Shown here: one piece after another, positions 1 through 7,437 of the stretch
Layout of the letters: each line of letters opens with the position of its first letter
Position numbering within the stretch: position 1 is the first letter of the stretch
Assembly: GCA_001829315.1 (NCBI GenBank)
Contig: MIAY01000018.1
Coordinates: forward strand, 1-42,961
Direction: 5' to 3'
Source: Spirochaetes bacterium GWE1_32_154
Lineage (GTDB): Bacteria > Spirochaetota > GWE2-31-10
Length of the DNA stretch: 42,961 nt
The notes under the pieces: generated by a model
Seen by the model: only the letters and a program-made list of their open reading frames with translations
The model's database searches: none
What the model was told of the DNA's origin: nothing
Translations under genes and position numbers: made by a program

Positions 1-49
1 CTTGAAATATGAAAATCCAGCTGATTTTAAAGAAGAAAATATAGCATAA
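1..49 (+). CDS. 3' end of an unidentified gene (partial)
   Basis: The first bases read in one frame as LKYENPADFKEENIA followed by a TAA stop at 47-49. The composition (Lys, Glu, Asn rich, no rare residues) looks like the C-terminus of a real protein that begins left of the window. It is convergent with the InlB-repeat lipoprotein gene. Too little is visible to name a family, and 15 codons open by chance is possible. Confidence 0.35.
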   Translation, partial: LKYENPADFKEENIA

Positions 50-82
50 TGTCCGGATTTTTTTATAAAAAAAGTCTTGACT

Positions 83-937
83 TTAGGGGGTTAATGCAGT
101 ACCTGTCGCATCCAAATCATTTTTATTAAAACTGATTACATACAGTACTGAATTATCAGCCCAGAGTGCATAGAGCGTGATATCTGCCGCACTGATTACA
201 ACCGAAGCCTTGTCAGTAAACGCAATATCGCCGCCCGCAGTGAGTGCCCAGCCCTTGAATGTATACCCGGTTCGTGTGAATGTGCACACAGGCAATGTCA
301 CTGTTACACCTTCTGTCCCGCTTAACGCAGTCATCGTTCCAGTTGCATCGGCACTATTTTTATCAAATGATATAGTTTTCGGTGTTCCTGCAACCCATTT
401 CGCATAGATCGTTGTGTCGGCAGTTACTGTATCAGCAGTAAAATCCCAGAGCGTTGCAAATGAAGCATCCTTGTACCAGCCTGAAAATGCAAAACCTGTT
501 TTTGAAGGAGGTAATGGCGCAGTTACCAGAGCGCCTTCTTCAACGGTCTGATTATCAACAGAACTTCCGCCGTCTGTATAGAATGTCACTGTAAACACGA
601 CTGTATCAATTACCCATTTAGCATACACAGTGATATCCGCTTCAACCGCCGTAGTAGCGGTAAACTCACTGCCTGCACCGTTTACTTCTGTAAACCAGCC
701 ATCAAATGAGTACCCTGCTTTTACCGGCGCTACAGGAAGTGTTACAACAGTCAGTGCCGGACGCTTTACCATTTTTACTGTGGGGTTTGCCATAGATTCG
801 GCACCCTGGCTGTCAAATGTTACTGCGTAAGAAGGCAATGTAGCGCCTGAATTCACCCCTGCATCATCAAGCAGGTTACAGGACATACCTGCTACAAGAA
901 ATAATACAAGTAACAGTTGTAAATACATTTTTTTCAT
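83..937 (-). CDS. lipoprotein with InlB B-repeats (Listeria-Bacteroides repeat)
   Basis: This is a predicted exported lipoprotein of 284 residues. The N-terminus MKKMYLQLLLVLFLVAGMSC is a lipoprotein signal peptide with a loose spirochaete-type lipobox ending at Cys20. After a short linker come three InlB B-repeat/Flg_new units, each opening with a strand such as YAVTFDSQG and closing with GW followed by YAKW or YALW, at about residues 36-108, 113-182 and 188-264. A fourth unit begins (VISFNKNDLDATG) but stops after about 20 residues. I chose the ATG at 935-937 because GGAG lies just upstream; an in-frame TTG at 947-949 would place that GGAG inside the gene. Such repeats are surface adhesion or spacer modules; no catalytic domain is present. 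The abrupt end suggests loss of the C-terminal part. Confidence 0.8.
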   Translation of the reverse strand: MKKMYLQLLLVLFLVAGMSCNLLDDAGVNSGATLPSYAVTFDSQGAESMANPTVKMVKRPALTVVTLPVAPVKAGYSFDGWFTEVNGAGSEFTATTAVEADITVYAKWVIDTVVFTVTFYTDGGSSVDNQTVEEGALVTAPLPPSKTGFAFSGWYKDASFATLWDFTADTVTADTTIYAKWVAGTPKTISFDKNSADATGTMTALSGTEGVTVTLPVCTFTRTGYTFKGWALTAGGDIAFTDKASVVISAADITLYALWADNSVLYVISFNKNDLDATGTALTP

Positions 938-977
938 TTTTTTCTCCAAATATTTTTTTTACGAAAAGTATAGCCTG

Positions 978-1019
978 AAAATGTAAAATGTAAAATGTAA
1001 AATGTAAAATGTAAAATGT
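978..1019. repeat. heptamer tandem repeat, six copies of AAAATGT
   Basis: Six perfect head-to-tail copies of the 7-mer AAAATGT occupy 42 bp. They lie 41-82 bp upstream of the InlB-repeat lipoprotein start, in the place where its promoter or upstream element should be. The rest of 938-1232 shows no coding potential or clear hairpin. Repeat number changes by slippage could alter promoter spacing; that role is inferred. Confidence 0.9.
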
Positions 1020-1250
1020 TCGACCAGTTCTGCTCTGCTTTTATTTACTTTATAATTCTTTAGGTTTTACTTTAGATAAAAGTATACACCATTATTATAA
1101 TTAATCAAGATTTTTTTAATCATATCAGGATTCTTATGTAATTTCATGGGGTTGAATATATACCGTATTAATGCTACCCTAAAAACAGGATATGAGACTG
1201 TGAAATAGTTACATTTAAACCGTCAGGAATTATTGCTGATAATTGCGTGT

Positions 1251-1370
1251 ATGTTAATAACAACAGAACATGTCAGTAATATCATCCAAAGCTGTAAAGC
1301 ATTTTTCCTCTCCCGGCCGAGACGGTTCGGGAAGTCACTTCTTGTGAACACATTCAAAGAGATACTTTTC
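1251..1370 (+). pseudogene. fragment of AAA-ATPase-like / PD-(D/E)XK family protein
   Basis: The reading TEHVSNIIQSCKAFFLSRP continues with RRFGKSLLVNTFKEI. This is the conserved N-terminal stretch, including the Walker-A-like PRRFGKS, of the AAA-ATPase-like proteins (PF09820 type) that usually carry a PD-(D/E)XK nuclease domain at the C-terminus. Only about 40 codons remain of a protein normally over 500 residues long, and after KEI the frame runs into antisense of the GNAT fragment. The beginning of the gene is also missing. A dead remnant. Confidence 0.6.
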
Positions 1371-1526
1371 TGCCATCACTGTTTTTATAACCAGTCCGTG
1401 AGTTTTCATTTTTTCCATCCAGGAAATTTTTTCAGGGTACCCTTCCCGCTTCAGGTCTTTATATCCGCAGATTCCGTAGTTTGTGATATTAGTGTAGTCT
1501 GTATCGATTATTGTGATTTCTTCCAT
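1335..1526 (-). pseudogene. 5' fragment of a GNAT (YoaP-like) acetyltransferase gene
   Basis: A 63-codon frame starts at an ATG (1524-1526) with GGAG 8 bases upstream. It reads MEEITIIDTDYTNITNYGIC, then GYKDLKREGYPEKISWMEK, which matches the opening segment (NYGICGYK..K..GY..K..W) of GNAT N-acetyltransferases related to YoaP. The match ends near AEK (about 1367); the last nine residues are antisense of the ATPase fragment. The acetyl-CoA binding core is absent, so the product would be inactive. The intact start signals show that truncation was at the 3' side. Confidence 0.55.
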
Positions 1527-1575
1527 AAATTGTTCTCCGTTTGAATATTTTACCATAATTTCTAAACAGAACAAC

Positions 1576-1604
1576 TTGCTTTCAAACATTTTTTTTATTA
1601 TATT
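1576..1604 (+). promoter_or_regulatory. sigma70-type promoter for the Rpn-like gene, leaderless geometry
   Basis: TTGCTT (1576-1581), a 17-bp spacer and TATATT (1599-1604). The ATG at 1612 follows 7 bases later, so the transcript is predicted to start at or next to the start codon. No Shine-Dalgarno lies in the gap. Confidence 0.5.
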
Positions 1605-1611
1605 ACCAATT

Positions 1612-2574
1612 ATGAATAATACACATGATTTATTATTTAAAGAAAACTTCAGTAAAAAAGAAAACGCTTTAGACCTGCTAAAAGCGGTATTGCCGTTAAA
1701 TATATTCAATAAAATTGATACTGAAAGCCTTACTTTAGAGAATGCAAGTTTTACTGACAAAAAACTTAAGCAATACTTTTCTGATCTTGTTTACAGCTGT
1801 AGTTTTTCAAACACTAAAATTAAAATATCATTTTTATTTGAGCATAAAAGTTATTTTGTTAAATATCCGCATTTGCAGTTACTTCGGTATTTTCTAAAGA
1901 TATGGGAGCAAAATAATAAGAATAAAGTACCATTAGAGCCGGTGATACCGATTATATTCTACCATGGCAAAAAAAAATGGGAATATATTGATATAGAACA
2001 ATACTTTAATAATTTAGATAAAGACCTTTTTAAATATATACCGTCATTTCAGTATGAATTAATTGACCTGTCAACTTATACTGATGATGAAATAAAAAAG
2101 AGACTCTTCGGAACAATAGAAAATAAAATATTAGCATCGATAATGAAAAATATTCATAATAAAAAAATAATTGATTCTAATATCAGAAAGTATTTAGAAA
2201 TAGGTCAACTATACTTTAATACAGAAACAGGACTAAAATTCTTAGAAGCTTTATTAATATATCTATTTTGCAATATGCCAGAAGAATCAAAAGATATAAT
2301 AATAAATGAAACAACCAAAATAACATCAAAAGAGGTGAACATTATGACAATAGCAATGAAGTTAAGACAAGAAGGTAAAGTCGAAGGTAAAATCGAGGGT
2401 AAAATCGAAGAAAAAAAATCAACATTATATCGCCAAATGAATAAAAAATTTCAGTTATCACACAAAGATGTTGAGCTTATCAATACATGTGATGATACAG
2501 CTAAACTTGACGATGCTCTTGACGAATTTGTTTTTGCTGATAACAAGGAAACCGTTTTAATGAAATTGAGGTAA
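1612..2574 (+). CDS. Rpn family recombination-promoting nuclease / putative transposase
   Basis: This 320-residue protein belongs to the Rpn/transposase_31 (PF04754) family of PD-(D/E)XK-fold DNA nucleases, thought to promote recombination rather than move a defined element. Visible signatures are the start HDLLFKENFSKKENALDLL, Asp58 in YFSDLVY, the core FEHKSY (Glu77, Lys79), Gln89 in LQLLRYF, and PVIPIIFYHGKKKW. The C-terminal part has the usual charged repeat GKVEGKIEGKIEEKK followed by a short helical tail, so the gene looks complete. A longer frame exists upstream, but the family start MNNTHDLLF and the promoter geometry favour the ATG at 1612. No terminal inverted repeats flank it. Neighbouring fragments on both sides fit a recombination-prone site. 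Confidence 0.88.
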   Translation: MNNTHDLLFKENFSKKENALDLLKAVLPLNIFNKIDTESLTLENASFTDKKLKQYFSDLVYSCSFSNTKIKISFLFEHKSYFVKYPHLQLLRYFLKIWEQNNKNKVPLEPVIPIIFYHGKKKWEYIDIEQYFNNLDKDLFKYIPSFQYELIDLSTYTDDEIKKRLFGTIENKILASIMKNIHNKKIIDSNIRKYLEIGQLYFNTETGLKFLEALLIYLFCNMPEESKDIIINETTKITSKEVNIMTIAMKLRQEGKVEGKIEGKIEEKKSTLYRQMNKKFQLSHKDVELINTCDDTAKLDDALDEFVFADNKETVLMKLR

Positions 2575-2651
2575 AATAAGGCTTGACCAGAACAATTCAT
2601 AGGTTCTTATCATTATATGTCAATATAGAAGTCAATTGATTTTATAGACTT

Positions 2652-2741
2652 TTAATGAGGTATAGCGACAGATTCAAGTATTTCAAAAGAGGCATTTTCT
2701 TTCAAGTTAATAGAACTTTCTGAATCCTGCTCAATAATCAT
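2652..2741 (-). pseudogene. short coding-like fragment, unidentified
   Basis: A 29-codon frame begins MIIEQDSESSINLKENASFE and ends ILESVAIPH before TAA. Composition is protein-like, but no SD precedes the ATG and no family is recognisable. It lies directly downstream, in the same direction, of another coding-like fragment (2760-2867), so both may be debris of one lost gene. Confidence 0.3.
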
Positions 2742-2759
2742 TCACCCCGCAACAAAACA

Positions 2760-2867
2760 TCATCTCAAGGGCTGGATCACATATACAGTACCTGTATTTG
2801 TATTTGTACCTGCAATCAGATAATCAGCTGTCGATGAAACAGATTGAATTATTTCATTATACTCTAA
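2760..2867 (-). pseudogene. C-terminal remnant of a lost protein, possibly propeller-type
   Basis: Immediately after the GH57 stop, in another frame, the minus strand reads LEYNEIIQSVSSTADYLIAG and then TNTNTGTVYVIQPLR before TGA. The pattern (strand, small loop, DYLIAG, VYVI) resembles the last blade of a secreted beta-propeller or beta-sandwich protein. There is no start codon or SD of its own. I infer that the parent gene was deleted up to the GH57 stop codon. Confidence 0.4.
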
Positions 2868-4873
2868 GGAAGCGGGGATAAAACTTCCATTAAAAATTTT
2901 AACTTTTTTTTATCCAATTTGTTAAGTCTGAATTTTATATCAAAAACAAATCTGCTGCCAAGAATCAGATCATCTTCTTTTAATGCAAAATCATCATCTT
3001 CAGATAATTCTGTAATTAAACTAATTTTTGCATTTATTTTGGAAAACGTATTTGAAGCATAAGCTGTTTGTTTATCAAGTTTGTTTTCAAATATCTCTTT
3101 TCCATGCATTAGTGCTTCAATTGAATCAAGAGCAAAATTTTGGGACATATTAAGTATAATTCTTCGGGCTTTTCTTCCTCTTTCATCAAAACTATATTCA
3201 ACTTCACAATTACCATTTATAAAGGAATATGTTTTTGTAATAAATAAATCGTCATACTCGTAATTAAACTCTATTTTGTTACCTTTTTTCTTTTTATTTA
3301 ATTTAGTATTAGCAAAACAGGGAATTATTTTCCAATCTACACGCTCTTTTAATCTTTCTACCTTTGTATCATCACCTATATAAAAACGGTTTACTTTAAT
3401 AAAATCCTCAAACCCTTTTCTTTTAAATCGTATCATTTCATCAACTGATTCAATAAAATTAGAAAAATTATAACTATATGAGTAATTAGAATTACTTTCC
3501 CACTTTCTTTGCCATTCATCAAAAAAGCCGTTTCCAATAATTTCAACTCCTTTATTTAAATCAAAACAAAATAGTATTTTTCCACCAATAGGAGTAATTA
3601 TATACATGATATTAGCTGAAATTACGATTGTCTCTACAACTCCATCATTATCGATATCTTTATCATAAATTTCATCTTTATATTTAAAAGACTTAGAAGC
3701 TGCATGTAACATAAAACTGGTTTGTCTTGCTGCTTCCCAACTTACAACCCCTTTATTACATACCGGATAAATTGTTTCTTCTGTACCGGAACTTCCAAAT
3801 GCACAGCCAAATTCATATTGATAAATAGCATACATATTTTTTGCACATTTTAATAACTTTGCCGCTGCTATATTATTTGATTTCAGAGCTTTATTTTCTA
3901 CAGTTTTTATCTCTTTTGATAATTTATCATAGAGTTTTCTATAGTGAACAATTCCTTCATAATTTTTATTAAAATCAAACCAGTCATTAAAACCCTGTGT
4001 TTGAGAAGAGTCAACCATCCAGGTCGCCTGACCATCAGGAATATTTTTTATATGTTCTGTTGGAGAATGATCTGTAAGATATTCTTCAAATGTAGTTAAT
4101 TTTAACCATTCTTCTTTTTCTAAAAGAGAAAAAAGATCATCAAGATTTTGTAAAGCACTTTCTGCAGACTCATTGTTACTTACCTGCCACATTCCTACAG
4201 CTTCCATATCATTAGCATAAGAGACAAGAAACTCTTCATCATCTGTCATATTATCATACACTTCTTTGTAATACTTAATTAACTTCTCATATTCTCTTTT
4301 ATCAATGACATCACCCATTAAGTCATAATGTTTTAAATCATCTGTAAATAACGTTAGTTTTTGACCATTATGTTCTGTTGTTCTAACAAGATTAGCATGA
4401 GTTTTAACACCTGCAGCTTTTAGAAACTTCTCTTCTATCAGTGTATGACCGTATCCATTTTGACTTATGAGACTTACATAATCCTGACTCCAGCATCTTT
4501 CAGGATTCCAGAACCCTTTTGGTGTAAAGCCAAAATATTCATTAATAACCTCTTTATGAAGTTTAATTTGATTGTCATTATCATAATTATTACAGGAATA
4601 TAAAATACTCTGAGAATAAGTACTTCCTAAGATCTCAAATTGCCCATCTTCTACACCTTGTTTAATAGTTTCTATCCTGTCACCAAAAAAATATCTCATC
4701 CCTTGCAGTAATGTACCAGACACATGAATTACAAGTTTAATCTTTGGATGTTTTCTTACCATTTTAAAAAAATTGTCATAACAAACTTTATCCGCCCAGA
4801 GAATTACGTTATTTAAACATTGATTTGCATGAAAAACATACACAACATTTAGTTTCTTTTTTTTATTATTCAT
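2864..4873 (-). CDS. glycoside hydrolase family 57 protein (alpha-amylase / 4-alpha-glucanotransferase type)
   Basis: This is a cytoplasmic GH57 enzyme of 669 residues acting on alpha-1,4-glucans, probably as a glucanotransferase or amylase. The family motifs are present in order: VFHANQ near residue 14, GSTYSQSI near 83, GFWNPERCW with the likely nucleophile Glu125, and SYANDMEAVG with the likely acid/base Asp222. The C-terminal half carries the beta-sandwich domain seen in DUF1925/DUF1926-type GH57 enzymes. I start at the ATG at 4871-4873, which has GGAG six bases upstream; an in-frame ATG at 4883-4885 contains that GGAG in its own codons. No signal peptide is present. It follows the MATE gene after 15 bases in the same operon, and the divergent CRP-type regulator may control both. 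The exact substrate cannot be told. Confidence 0.85.
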   Translation of the reverse strand: MNNKKKKLNVVYVFHANQCLNNVILWADKVCYDNFFKMVRKHPKIKLVIHVSGTLLQGMRYFFGDRIETIKQGVEDGQFEILGSTYSQSILYSCNNYDNDNQIKLHKEVINEYFGFTPKGFWNPERCWSQDYVSLISQNGYGHTLIEEKFLKAAGVKTHANLVRTTEHNGQKLTLFTDDLKHYDLMGDVIDKREYEKLIKYYKEVYDNMTDDEEFLVSYANDMEAVGMWQVSNNESAESALQNLDDLFSLLEKEEWLKLTTFEEYLTDHSPTEHIKNIPDGQATWMVDSSQTQGFNDWFDFNKNYEGIVHYRKLYDKLSKEIKTVENKALKSNNIAAAKLLKCAKNMYAIYQYEFGCAFGSSGTEETIYPVCNKGVVSWEAARQTSFMLHAASKSFKYKDEIYDKDIDNDGVVETIVISANIMYIITPIGGKILFCFDLNKGVEIIGNGFFDEWQRKWESNSNYSYSYNFSNFIESVDEMIRFKRKGFEDFIKVNRFYIGDDTKVERLKERVDWKIIPCFANTKLNKKKKGNKIEFNYEYDDLFITKTYSFINGNCEVEYSFDERGRKARRIILNMSQNFALDSIEALMHGKEIFENKLDKQTAYASNTFSKINAKISLITELSEDDDFALKEDDLILGSRFVFDIKFRLNKLDKKKLKFLMEVLSPLP

Positions 4874-4888
4874 ATTTAACTCCATTTT

Positions 4889-6310
4889 TTACTCTGTTAT
4901 AGCTTTTATATCTGATTTAAATAACCAGGATTTACTTCTGAATCTGATTAAAAATGTTATTGCCTTTGCAATATCTTCAATCGAAATCGCAATAAAAATA
5001 CCCACAATCCCAAGATTAAACACCGGTCCTGCAATTGTTGTTAATGGAAGTCCAACCAGGAAAAACCCGAATAAAGAAATATACAATACAAATAACGCAT
5101 CTTTTCCTGCTCTTATTGTTGAACCAACCATACCGCTAATTGTTGTAAATGCCTGTCTAAATGCAAGTATTATGAGACATATTGTGGCTGAATCTCCGAT
5201 AACTCCTGATAGCCTAAACCATGATGGAATATCCAATATTTTACTAACATTAATAGTTACTGATTTTATAGTTATATAGTATGGCTCAATTTTTATAATT
5301 CCAGAAAATAAAATAAGTAGAATACTTGGAATTAGTGAAATTAGTATAGAATAAAACAAAGCGCTTTTTGAGAATTTATATGCTTTGCCTTTTAAACCAC
5401 CACCAATTAATTGACCAACTATTATTCCTGTCCCTGAAACAAATCCGCTTATAGAAAGATATAAAACGGAAATGAAAATCCCGACAACCCCATAAATTGC
5501 AACAGCATCAGCTCCAGCCATTCCAATAAATTTTAAATAAACCATCATGGCAAATTGCCAGAAAAACATATCTCCAAGCATAGGCAGTCCAAGATGAAGC
5601 ATTTCTTTAATAACCTTTATTTCAGGTTTAATTAAATAGATTAAACTTGGCATTTTCCCTTTAGAAATAGCAAGGAATACTAAAACAATACTTCCTGTGC
5701 TAACAGAGATTAGAGTAGATATTGCTGCACCAACTACAGTTAATCTTGGAAATCCAAAAGCGCCGAATATAAGTAGATAATTTAATATAAAATTAAGAAT
5801 AGTAGTCACAGCCTGCTGTATAAATGGTGTTTTAGTATCACCAGAAGAACTGAAAACAGTAGCAATTGCTATATTAAAAGATGTAAAAATAAATGAAACT
5901 GATATAATTCTCAAATAATCAGCTACATATTTAACAACCTCTTCATCATCAATCATTATTCTTGCCAATAATGAACTTGCAAAAAAAATTATTAGTGAAA
6001 GAATTATACCTGCAATCATTGAAACTGATATGGTAGCACCGCAGGATTTATTAAATCCATCATGATCTTTTTTTCCCCATAATTGCGATGAAATAATACC
6101 TCCGGCATTTGAGAAAGCCCACAAAAGAATTAAAAAGAAAAAAAAGTAACTATTTGCAATTTTTAATCCGGCCATATACTTTGGACCTAAAGATCCAACC
6201 ATGAAATTATCAGTTATACCAACAATGTTTCGTAATAACATTTGTAAAGTAATCGGGAATGTAAAAAAGAAAAACTCCCCGAATTGAAATTTTTTTGTTA
6301 CATTTTCCAT
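4889..6310 (-). CDS. MATE family efflux transporter
   Basis: This 473-residue inner-membrane protein has the MATE layout: two homologous halves of about six transmembrane helices each. The N-terminal half has the family pattern FPITLQMLLRNIVGITDNFM followed by VGSLG, and the helix with GGIISSQLWGKKD. MATE proteins export organic cations, drugs or metabolites with Na+ or H+ antiport. GAGG stands upstream of the ATG. It is the first gene of a two-gene operon with the GH57 enzyme, and its start lies about 140 bp from the divergent CRP-type gene. Pairing with a glucan-active enzyme is unusual for a MATE pump; the substrate is unknown. Confidence 0.9.
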   Translation of the reverse strand: MENVTKKFQFGEFFFFTFPITLQMLLRNIVGITDNFMVGSLGPKYMAGLKIANSYFFFFLILLWAFSNAGGIISSQLWGKKDHDGFNKSCGATISVSMIAGIILSLIIFFASSLLARIMIDDEEVVKYVADYLRIISVSFIFTSFNIAIATVFSSSGDTKTPFIQQAVTTILNFILNYLLIFGAFGFPRLTVVGAAISTLISVSTGSIVLVFLAISKGKMPSLIYLIKPEIKVIKEMLHLGLPMLGDMFFWQFAMMVYLKFIGMAGADAVAIYGVVGIFISVLYLSISGFVSGTGIIVGQLIGGGLKGKAYKFSKSALFYSILISLIPSILLILFSGIIKIEPYYITIKSVTINVSKILDIPSWFRLSGVIGDSATICLIILAFRQAFTTISGMVGSTIRAGKDALFVLYISLFGFFLVGLPLTTIAGPVFNLGIVGIFIAISIEDIAKAITFLIRFRSKSWLFKSDIKAITE

Positions 6311-6381
6311 AGTAAACCTCTATTTATAATTTTTAATTCCAAAATATGATGTTCATATTAATCTTTAATTAAAATTTAGTC

Positions 6382-6397
6382 TGTGATTCTATTCACA
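6382..6397. promoter_or_regulatory. CRP-like operator TGTGA-N6-TCACA
   Basis: The sequence TGTGA TTCTAT TCACA is an exact match to the CRP consensus half-sites with the canonical 6-bp spacer. It lies between the divergent MATE-GH57 operon and the CRP-family gene, centred about 60 bp upstream of the regulator's predicted start of transcription. Confidence 0.65.
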
Positions 6398-6414
6398 TTT
6401 TGACTACATTTTTA

Positions 6415-6443
6415 TTCACAAGAAAAAATAAAAATATTATAAT
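6415..6443 (+). promoter_or_regulatory. promoter of the CRP-type regulator, leaderless geometry
   Basis: TTCACA (6415-6420), 17-bp spacer, perfect TATAAT (6438-6443). Only 5 bases separate it from the ATG at 6449 and there is no SD. The CRP-like site 6382-6397 lies about 18 bp upstream of the -35. Confidence 0.55.
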
Positions 6444-6448
6444 ACAAA

Positions 6449-7204
6449 ATGATTCAAAACAACCACGTTAATGATAACAAATTACTTTTTGATAATTTTA
6501 TTATTTCTTATGAAAATCTATATTTTACTATGTGTAAAAAAAATGATTTAGAAAAAATTATAAATTATGCAGAAGTAATTAGATACTCTCAAGGTTCAAC
6601 AATATATTTTGAAAATGATGAAGTAAAATACTTTTATCTTTTATTAAATGGTAAAGTTGAAATTACTAAAACAACTGATACAGATCTTTCTAGAACTTTC
6701 GCGATTTTATCTCCGGGTGATACATTTGGAATCCAGGAGTTATTTTTAAAAAGACATAATGTTACAGCTACAGCTTATGAACAAGTAATAGTTGGTAGGA
6801 TTAAAAAAAATGATTTTTTTGAAAATCTTTCAACGATAAATAGTTTTATGATTGATTGTTTACGTACTACAACCGGTGTATTGGCAGAGTGTCAGGATGA
6901 AATGGTAATTTATAAACCTGATACAAAACTGATTGTATTTGTATACTGGCTTAGTCAGTCTTATGGGATTAATCGGGGAACTACTATTTATATAACAAAA
7001 ACACATACTCATGAGGAAATTGCAGAAATATTATCTCTATCAAGAGAAACTGTAACTCGTACAATGAATTTATTAAAAAAACAAAATTTAATTTCAATTG
7101 AAAAAAAACATATTATTATTTGTGATTTAAAAAAACTTGAAGAGTTAAAAACTCATAAATCATTTATTGGTCTTTACGGTAGAATTGATTATAAACTTTG
7201 TTAA
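6449..7204 (+). CDS. Crp/Fnr family transcriptional regulator
   Basis: A 251-residue regulator: cyclic-nucleotide-binding-type beta-roll at about residues 40-125 (LLLNGKVEI, SPGDTFGIQELF), dimer helix, then a winged HTH at about 185-230. The recognition helix LSRETVTRTMNLL has Arg199, Glu200 and Arg204, the same spacing as the three CRP residues that read TGTGA. It lacks the Arg-Ser pair that holds cAMP phosphate in E. coli CRP (here HNVTATAYE), and it has no N-terminal cysteine cluster as in FNR, so the ligand is probably not cAMP and not an Fe-S cluster. A 30-residue N-terminal extension precedes the roll. It is divergent from the MATE-GH57 operon and likely regulates it and itself through the palindrome in between. 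Confidence 0.9.
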   Translation: MIQNNHVNDNKLLFDNFIISYENLYFTMCKKNDLEKIINYAEVIRYSQGSTIYFENDEVKYFYLLLNGKVEITKTTDTDLSRTFAILSPGDTFGIQELFLKRHNVTATAYEQVIVGRIKKNDFFENLSTINSFMIDCLRTTTGVLAECQDEMVIYKPDTKLIVFVYWLSQSYGINRGTTIYITKTHTHEEIAEILSLSRETVTRTMNLLKKQNLISIEKKHIIICDLKKLEELKTHKSFIGLYGRIDYKLC

Positions 7205-7379
7205 CTTTCTCGTTCGCTATCTCTGTATTCAAAAGAACATTTATGTTTCAGATATTTTCATCTAAATATAGATGAATTGATTAACATTGATAATGTTTTA
7301 TTGAGAGGCTCAATGAAAGCAAATTATATTTGCTATTTTAATTGACATATTATTCTTGTTTTTTTACTCTCAATTACTA

Positions 7380-7410
7380 TTGCACCTGTGATATTGGCGA
7401 ATCATATTAT
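7380..7410 (+). promoter_or_regulatory. possible promoter of the Vps62-type lipoprotein gene
   Basis: TTGCAC (7380-7385) and TATTAT (7405-7410) with a 19-bp spacer, followed by a short leader with GAGGAG before the ATG. A competing -35, TTGACA at 7342-7347, has only a weak -10 partner. Confidence 0.3.
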
Positions 7411-7437
7411 ATATACAACAGATTATGAGGAGACTTT

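Noticed and set aside
978-1019. Short regular repeats as a CRISPR array
   Set aside because: Units are 7 bp with no spacers and no cas genes are present; this is a simple tandem repeat.
1233-1544. Complete small plus-strand protein of 103 residues
   Set aside because: Only the middle third matches the AAA-ATPase-like family; the rest is antisense of the GNAT fragment, so the frame is an accident of fusion.
1612-2574. Calling the Rpn-like gene a classical insertion sequence
   Set aside because: No flanking inverted repeats or target duplication could be found; the family is a stand-alone nuclease.
7390-7410. Second CRP-like site (TGTGA half) in front of the Vps62-type gene
   Set aside because: Only one half-site matches; the other arm reads CGAAT instead of TCACA.
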